A stretch of 34,492 nucleotides of DNA from a virus: the IMG/VR virus record IMGVR_UViG_3300037139_000203, positions 1-34,492 of that record. One strand, 5' to 3'. The notes under the pieces are model-generated. The model had not been told where the DNA came from and did not search any database. It saw only the letters and a list, made by a program, of their open reading frames with translations. The stretch's first letter is position 1, and each line of letters starts with the position of its first letter. A program made the translations under genes and the position numbers. Below are positions 31,184 through 34,492 of this stretch, in pieces.

Positions 31184-31561
31184 ATGGAAGAAACCCAAGA
31201 CACGATCAACAAGATCGCAGCAGCCGCCGCCGTCGCAGCCGCCGCCGCAGCGGTGACTTCGAATGCGGCGATCATGAAAGAGCTGTCGGCGATCCAGGTC
31301 CAGCAGGGAAAGAACGACACCAATATCATAAATATCAGCAAGAACGTCGACGACATCCGCTCCGACGTTAAGGAAATCAAAGCACTCTACGTCACCCATG
31401 CCGAGCTCTCCGTGTTTCAGAGTGCAGTGAACGATATGGATAAAGATCACGAGAAGCGCCTGCGGAACCATGACAGCATGATCAAATATGGCGTGGGGGC
31501 ACTCTACGTGCTGAACATCATCATTGGGTGGTACCTGATCATCCACTTCAACAACCGCTAA
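31184..31561 (+). CDS. Coiled-coil membrane protein, possibly XhlA-like lysis factor
   Basis: 125 residues: an Ala run (residues 12-23), a coiled-coil region (about 40-100) with DIRSDVKEIKAL, and one C-terminal transmembrane helix (about 102-121, VGALYVLNIIIGWYLIIHF). The coiled coil plus terminal TM layout is shared with hemolysin XhlA-type phage lysis proteins. The GC-rich codon run for Ala could vary in length. The terminator lies directly after it, so it is the last gene of the tail transcript. Confidence 0.55.
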   Translation: MEETQDTINKIAAAAAVAAAAAAVTSNAAIMKELSAIQVQQGKNDTNIINISKNVDDIRSDVKEIKALYVTHAELSVFQSAVNDMDKDHEKRLRNHDSMIKYGVGALYVLNIIIGWYLIIHFNNR

Positions 31562-31609
31562 GGCGGCATAGACAACCACACTCCCCCGAGCCACGGGTCT
31601 CTCGTTTTT

Positions 31610-31670
31610 AGCCCCACTCCCCTCTTATAGCCGGAAAATCGAGACATCTTGAAGAGGGGAGCGGGCTTTT
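31610..31670 (+). terminator. Intrinsic terminator with overlapping hairpin
   Basis: CTCCCCTCTT (31617-31626) is a perfect complement of AAGAGGGGAG (31652-31661). The outer AGCCC (31610-31614) pairs with GGGCT (31663-31667), followed by TTT. The loop is long (25 bases). A second hairpin, GCGGGCT (31661-31667) with AGCCCGC (31677-31683), overlaps the 3' side and could compete. It separates the tail genes from the peptidase gene. The rest of the 31562-31728 gap has no gene; a short CGAG/CTCG stem with a U-run (31587-31609) is a weaker possible terminator. Confidence 0.6.
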
Positions 31671-31728
31671 GTACACAGCCCGCACTCGACAAATCCCGCG
31701 CACCGCGCATAATTCAAACAACGCTCAC

Positions 31729-32679
31729 ATGGAATTTATCCACCCCCATAATGCAGGCAAAATACTCGGCGTCATCCGCGACTATTCAGCCGACTTGCAC
31801 CCGATTGACCTCGTTCGTTCCGCAACACCGCCGCAACGACCGGCGCAGTATCTCATAGACCAGAACGGCGCGTTCTTTAAGCTCATCGCGCTTATGCAAG
31901 GGTACTGCCCTAGCTGCGGCGGATATTCTCTCGCCCAGCTCGTTAACCTCCTTGGCGTACTGAACAAAGCCAAGGCATCCGCCCAGCTCTCCGGCAGTTT
32001 CGATTACGCGTTTGAAAAAACGGTTGACGGCGTTCCGAACCAGGAAGGCACGTTCATCTCAGCTCTCGGCAAGGCGGGCAGTCTTGTAGGCTCATGTCTC
32101 GATTCCCTTTTTCCCGACGACGGCACACTTAGCACGGACCCGCAGCATGTTATAACAACGCCGTACTCATCCGCGAACGCGCAGGCAGTCGCGGATGCGG
32201 CGACGCGGGTGCTTGGCACACCGTTCTTGCTCACCGATCTTTCGATGGGCGGCATTCACCAGGCGTGCTTCGAATACGGCGCGGTGATCCTCGAAGTGCA
32301 GGTTGGCGCTGAATGGTACACCGCACGCGATGGCGCTGAATCGTGGGAAGCCGAGGACGTACTCCCCATCCGTCCGCCGAAGAAAGTTATTGATTCCCAT
32401 TTCATCATGGTGAGCGCGTACGACGAAACGGTTGACAAGACCTTCTTCTGCAATTCGTGGTCGCCGACATGGGGACAGAACGGCTTTGGCTGGCTGAATT
32501 CGAACTACGCGCCCTACATCGTATCCGGCATCGCATTCAAGCAGGTTCCCGCCTCTGTTACGCAAGTCCTGAACAGCCCAACCATCGAGACGCCCCAGAA
32601 GCAGGCGATCATTCAGGCGATTCTTCAGGACATTGACCAAGCGCTCGGACTCGTCAGCAAAGAGCTCGGGCAACTATAA
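31729..32679 (+). CDS. Papain-like (C1A) cysteine peptidase, candidate lysis enzyme
   Basis: 316 residues from ATG 31729; upstream in-frame codons overlap the terminator. The C1A signature is clear: QGYCPSCGGYS (57-67) with oxyanion Gln57, Cys60 and nucleophile Cys63; SHFIMVSAYD with His224; CNSWSPTWGQNGFGW with Asn242 and Trp244. Spacing fits papain. There is no signal peptide, so it is cytoplasmic or needs a holin. It sits between two membrane-protein genes, the usual position of an endolysin, which is otherwise missing. It may cleave peptide cross-links or a surface protein, or act on host or virion proteins. The C1A fold is well supported; the role is inference. Confidence 0.85.
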   Translation: MEFIHPHNAGKILGVIRDYSADLHPIDLVRSATPPQRPAQYLIDQNGAFFKLIALMQGYCPSCGGYSLAQLVNLLGVLNKAKASAQLSGSFDYAFEKTVDGVPNQEGTFISALGKAGSLVGSCLDSLFPDDGTLSTDPQHVITTPYSSANAQAVADAATRVLGTPFLLTDLSMGGIHQACFEYGAVILEVQVGAEWYTARDGAESWEAEDVLPIRPPKKVIDSHFIMVSAYDETVDKTFFCNSWSPTWGQNGFGWLNSNYAPYIVSGIAFKQVPASVTQVLNSPTIETPQKQAIIQAILQDIDQALGLVSKELGQL

Positions 32680-32705
32680 AAGGTCGAAACCAACAAATCC
32701 TCATC

Positions 32706-32939
32706 ATGAACACTTCGAAATTGAGCGCAGATGCGAAGCTCGTTTTGCACGCAATCGTTAGTTTGGGCGGCAATACGGCGATCATCGCCATTTTGCCGAC
32801 GTTGCTTCCAACATGGGCAGTGGCGATCGTTTTCCTCGTCTTCAACCTAGCGCAAGTCGTGACAGCATTCATAGACCCGACGTTCGCCATCCACTTGATC
32901 CAAACCGGCCAAATGGCCGCGCCGACGAAAGACCAGTAA
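32706..32939 (+). CDS. Putative holin, two transmembrane segments
   Basis: 77 residues with two hydrophobic helices: about 13-32 (VLHAIVSLGGNTAIIAILP) and about 36-56 (TWAVAIVFLVFNLAQVVTAFI). A short charged N-terminus and a polar tail (QMAAPTKDQ) follow class II holin topology. It lies just after the peptidase gene, supporting a lysis role. Holins have no catalytic motif, so the call is by size, topology and position. Confidence 0.65.
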   Translation: MNTSKLSADAKLVLHAIVSLGGNTAIIAILPTLLPTWAVAIVFLVFNLAQVVTAFIDPTFAIHLIQTGQMAAPTKDQ

Positions 32940-33006
32940 CGCCTTCATCAGCATGAAAAGAGCAAAGAAGACGTGTTTCCGAAAAAAAGAACATAAAAAC
33001 ATCAAT

Positions 33007-33213
33007 ATGAAAGACTTAAACACCATCGTTTCCGAAGCGCAGGGATTGGATACGACATCGCTCGATGCGGTCGTTGCGGGAATCAATCAGCTCGTCGCCG
33101 ACTTGCAGGCGTACATTGCGGCTAATCCGTCAGCGCCGGTTGCTGATCCGGTTGTCACCGTAACGCTCACCACGGAAGGCGGTGTTGCAACCGTTTTCGT
33201 TCCGCAGGCCTAG
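33007..33213 (+). CDS. Small helical-beta protein, unknown
   Basis: 68 residues from ATG 33007 (MKDLNTIVSEAQ); a start at 32953 would add a very basic 18-residue leader that looks like non-coding A-rich DNA. Residues 1-40 are an amphipathic helical segment; the end is a short beta-hairpin (VTVTLTTEGGVATVFVPQ). No family is recognised. It is the last gene without a Shine-Dalgarno sequence before the structured leader. Confidence 0.5.
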   Translation: MKDLNTIVSEAQGLDTTSLDAVVAGINQLVADLQAYIAANPSAPVADPVVTVTLTTEGGVATVFVPQA

Positions 33214-33221
33214 TCCTCGGT

Positions 33222-33330
33222 CAGCTCTCTAGGGAACCACGCGGTTCCCGAACTGGAGGGGTTGAGAGCAAAGGTTTACTCGACATTTTCCCAGCTCTCT
33301 ACTGCCTCTCCAGTTCGGGCATCACGCCCG
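33222..33330 (+). promoter_or_regulatory. Structured leader with mutually exclusive hairpins
   Basis: Three stems can be read. Stem A: GGGAACC (33232-33238) with GGTTCCC (33243-33249), loop ACGC. Stem B: CCCGAACTGGAGGGG (33247-33261) with CCTCTCCAGTTCGGG (33305-33319), 15 pairs with one G-U, extended by GAGAGC (33264-33269) with GCTCTC (33294-33299). Stem C: CGGGC (33316-33320) with GCCCG (33326-33330). A and B share 33247-33249 and B and C share 33316-33319, so B excludes both. CAGCTCTCTA occurs twice (33222-33231, 33292-33301), giving GAGAGC two partners. The ribosome site of the next gene follows at once, so an attenuator-like switch is plausible. Confidence 0.55.
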
Positions 33331-33360
33331 TACTTTAAAAACTGAACAAGGAGATTTCCA

Positions 33361-34083
33361 ATGGAGAACGCAACGCTTATGGCGCACCGCGACACTCGTA
33401 AAATCGGCTACGAAGAACTGGCCCTGGTACCGACGCCGCTTGGCACCGATACCCACCGTCCCGTTCCGCACCACGAGGTCGTGAACGCGCTCATCGAAAC
33501 GCTTGGCTTCCGGCACATCGCCGTCCACCGCTCGGAATTCGCCGTCTCAGATGACGGCAACAAGATGTTCGGCCTGCTCGAACTCGAAGAAGGGTTCCAA
33601 GGCTGCCGCTTCGCGCTCGGCTTACGCAACAGCCACGACAAGTCCATGCGCCTCGCCATGACCGTCGGTTATCGCGTGTTCGTATGTGACAACATGGCAT
33701 TCCACGGCGACTTTACGCCCGTGCTCGCCAAGCACTCAAAGCACTTCAACATCCTCAATGCCCTTTCCGTGGGCGTTGATATGATGCAAAGGAGTTTTGA
33801 ACCGATGGTCCAGGCCGTTGATCGTTGGAGAGAATCACAACTCACCGACGTTTCGGCGAAGCTCCTGATCTATCAGGCGTTCATCGAAGCCGATCTGGAC
33901 GTTCCCCGTCACCTGGCGCGGAATGTCCACGACCTGTATTTCAATCCGCAGATCGAGGAGTTCCAGCCTCGCACCGTGTGGTCACTCTCGAACGCTTTTA
34001 CGAGTGCCTTCAAGGCTCTTGATCCGATTCCTCAATTCAAGGCTACGGCGAAACTCGCCGGATTCTTGGAAGGCCGTATGTAA
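33361..34083 (+). CDS. DUF932 phage/plasmid-like protein
   Basis: 240 residues preceded by AAGGAG (33348-33353) at normal spacing. The family pattern is present: an N-terminal HHEVVNALIE helix, FRHIAVHRSEFAVSDDGNKMFG, the core 'GLRNSHDKSMRLAMTVGYRVFVCDN' region with the conserved Cys-Asp-Asn, then a helical C-terminal half. DUF932 proteins are widespread in phages and plasmids; some are linked to DNA metabolism or anti-defence, but no activity is established. Its leader is structured and its translation signal differs from the virion genes, so it probably belongs to another expression group, perhaps early genes. Confidence 0.85.
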   Translation: MENATLMAHRDTRKIGYEELALVPTPLGTDTHRPVPHHEVVNALIETLGFRHIAVHRSEFAVSDDGNKMFGLLELEEGFQGCRFALGLRNSHDKSMRLAMTVGYRVFVCDNMAFHGDFTPVLAKHSKHFNILNALSVGVDMMQRSFEPMVQAVDRWRESQLTDVSAKLLIYQAFIEADLDVPRHLARNVHDLYFNPQIEEFQPRTVWSLSNAFTSAFKALDPIPQFKATAKLAGFLEGRM

Positions 34084-34092
34084 GGAGATGAC

Positions 34093-34416
34093 ATGAAACA
34101 ACTCATTTGCTTGCTCGTTTCCGGCCTCTTTCTCCCCATGCTGGGAGAGGACAAGCCGAAAGATGCATGTGCGTTTGCACATGTCGAATGGCAGGATGCG
34201 GGGCTTTATAGCAAGACCGCAGGCATCGAACTATCCGAGATCGACAACCTCACGATTCCCGTGATGTCCGTCGGTTGCGTCCGCGTCATGGAGAAGTCCG
34301 TACTCGTTGTCTTCCACTTTGTGGATGGCAAGCCGGATGTCTACATGGCCATACCTAAACAGTGGGTCATCAAGATCACCCCGCTCACATCCGTTGTTGA
34401 AACGGCGACAAAGTGA
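34093..34416 (+). CDS. Small exported protein, unknown
   Basis: 107 residues with a good AAGGAG site (34083-34088). The N-terminus MKQLICLLVSGLFLPMLGED is a short signal peptide; cleavage near residue 18 is possible, and Cys6 is inside the hydrophobic part, so lipidation is unlikely. The mature domain has two Cys (26, 61) and beta-strands (VLVVFHFVDGKPDVYMAIP). No family is recognised. It starts nine bases after the DUF932 stop, so the two are co-transcribed. Confidence 0.6.
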   Translation: MKQLICLLVSGLFLPMLGEDKPKDACAFAHVEWQDAGLYSKTAGIELSEIDNLTIPVMSVGCVRVMEKSVLVVFHFVDGKPDVYMAIPKQWVIKITPLTSVVETATK

Positions 34417-34429
34417 AAAGGAGGCTACT

Positions 34430-34492
34430 ATGCCGGCTACAAACAAAACGTCTTATTGCCCGCATTGCCATCTTGCCCTTGCGCTTGCGGCT
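34430..34492 (+). CDS. Cut-off gene with Cys motif
   Basis: ATG 34430 follows AAAGGAGG (34417-34424) at good spacing. The visible 21 codons read MPATNKTSYCPHCHLALALAA and run off the window edge. CPHC suggests a zinc-binding or redox motif near the N-terminus. No family can be assigned from so short a piece. Confidence 0.5.
   Translation, partial: MPATNKTSYCPHCHLALALAA

Noticed and set aside
31669-31728. Upstream extension of the papain-like gene
   Set aside because: The extra codons overlap the terminator arm and the second hairpin; the ATG at 31729 has the same leader type as other late genes.
33222-33301. Direct repeat CAGCTCTCTA as a phage attachment site pair
   Set aside because: The copies are only 70 bases apart, lie within one folded leader, and no integrase is in the window.
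1-34492. CRISPR arrays, tRNA or rRNA genes
   Set aside because: No regularly spaced identical repeats and no cloverleaf or rRNA-like segments were noticed on either strand.

Overview
The window is almost entirely the late (virion and lysis) region of a tailed double-stranded DNA phage with a long, probably non-contractile tail. It may be an integrated prophage. Gene order is the classical one: small and large terminase, portal, prohead protease, major capsid protein, head-tail connectors, tail tube, frameshifted tail chaperone, tape measure, tail hub, fibres and lysis genes. No sheath, integrase, repressor or replication gene is visible. All late genes are on the + strand and tightly packed. 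The host cannot be fixed from sequence alone. Insertion-sequence remnants and lipoproteins point to an ordinary bacterium, whereas the DUF2341-LamG and Ser/Thr-rich 'GIGTSTP' surface proteins resemble families I associate with candidate-phyla (Patescibacteria) genomes.

Layout. 1-226: truncated and nested insertion sequences (an IS66-like end inside an ISAzo13-like transposase tail). 227-2618: small accessory genes on both strands, including a DUF2158 protein and two lipoproteins. 2706-8379: terminase pair, an antisense lipoprotein, two small proteins and a portal-MuF fusion. 8386-9036: an HNH endonuclease. 9041-17319: an unusual 8-kb block of fibre-like or surface proteins, four of which start with a Sec signal peptide or membrane anchor. 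17320-20932: protease-scaffold fusion, capsid protein, a multi-hairpin spacer and a decoration-like protein. 21005-21598: a NUMOD3-HNH endonuclease. 21595-29098: connectors, tail tube, G/GT chaperones with a -1 frameshift, tape measure and hub. 29174-31179: distal tail or receptor-binding proteins. 31184-33213: membrane proteins, a terminator and a papain-like cysteine peptidase, forming a probable lysis block. 33222-33360: a strongly structured leader. 33361-end: a DUF932 gene, a small exported protein and a cut-off gene.

Three patterns stand out. First, almost every late gene lacks a Shine-Dalgarno sequence, while the antisense accessory genes and all genes right of 33.3 kb have a good one. 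Second, one beta-rich module of about 60 residues is built into three different virion proteins (decoration-like protein, connector, tail tube). Third, the Sec-signal surface-protein block lies inside the head module, where exported proteins are not expected. All calls rest on reading the sequence; no database search was run.
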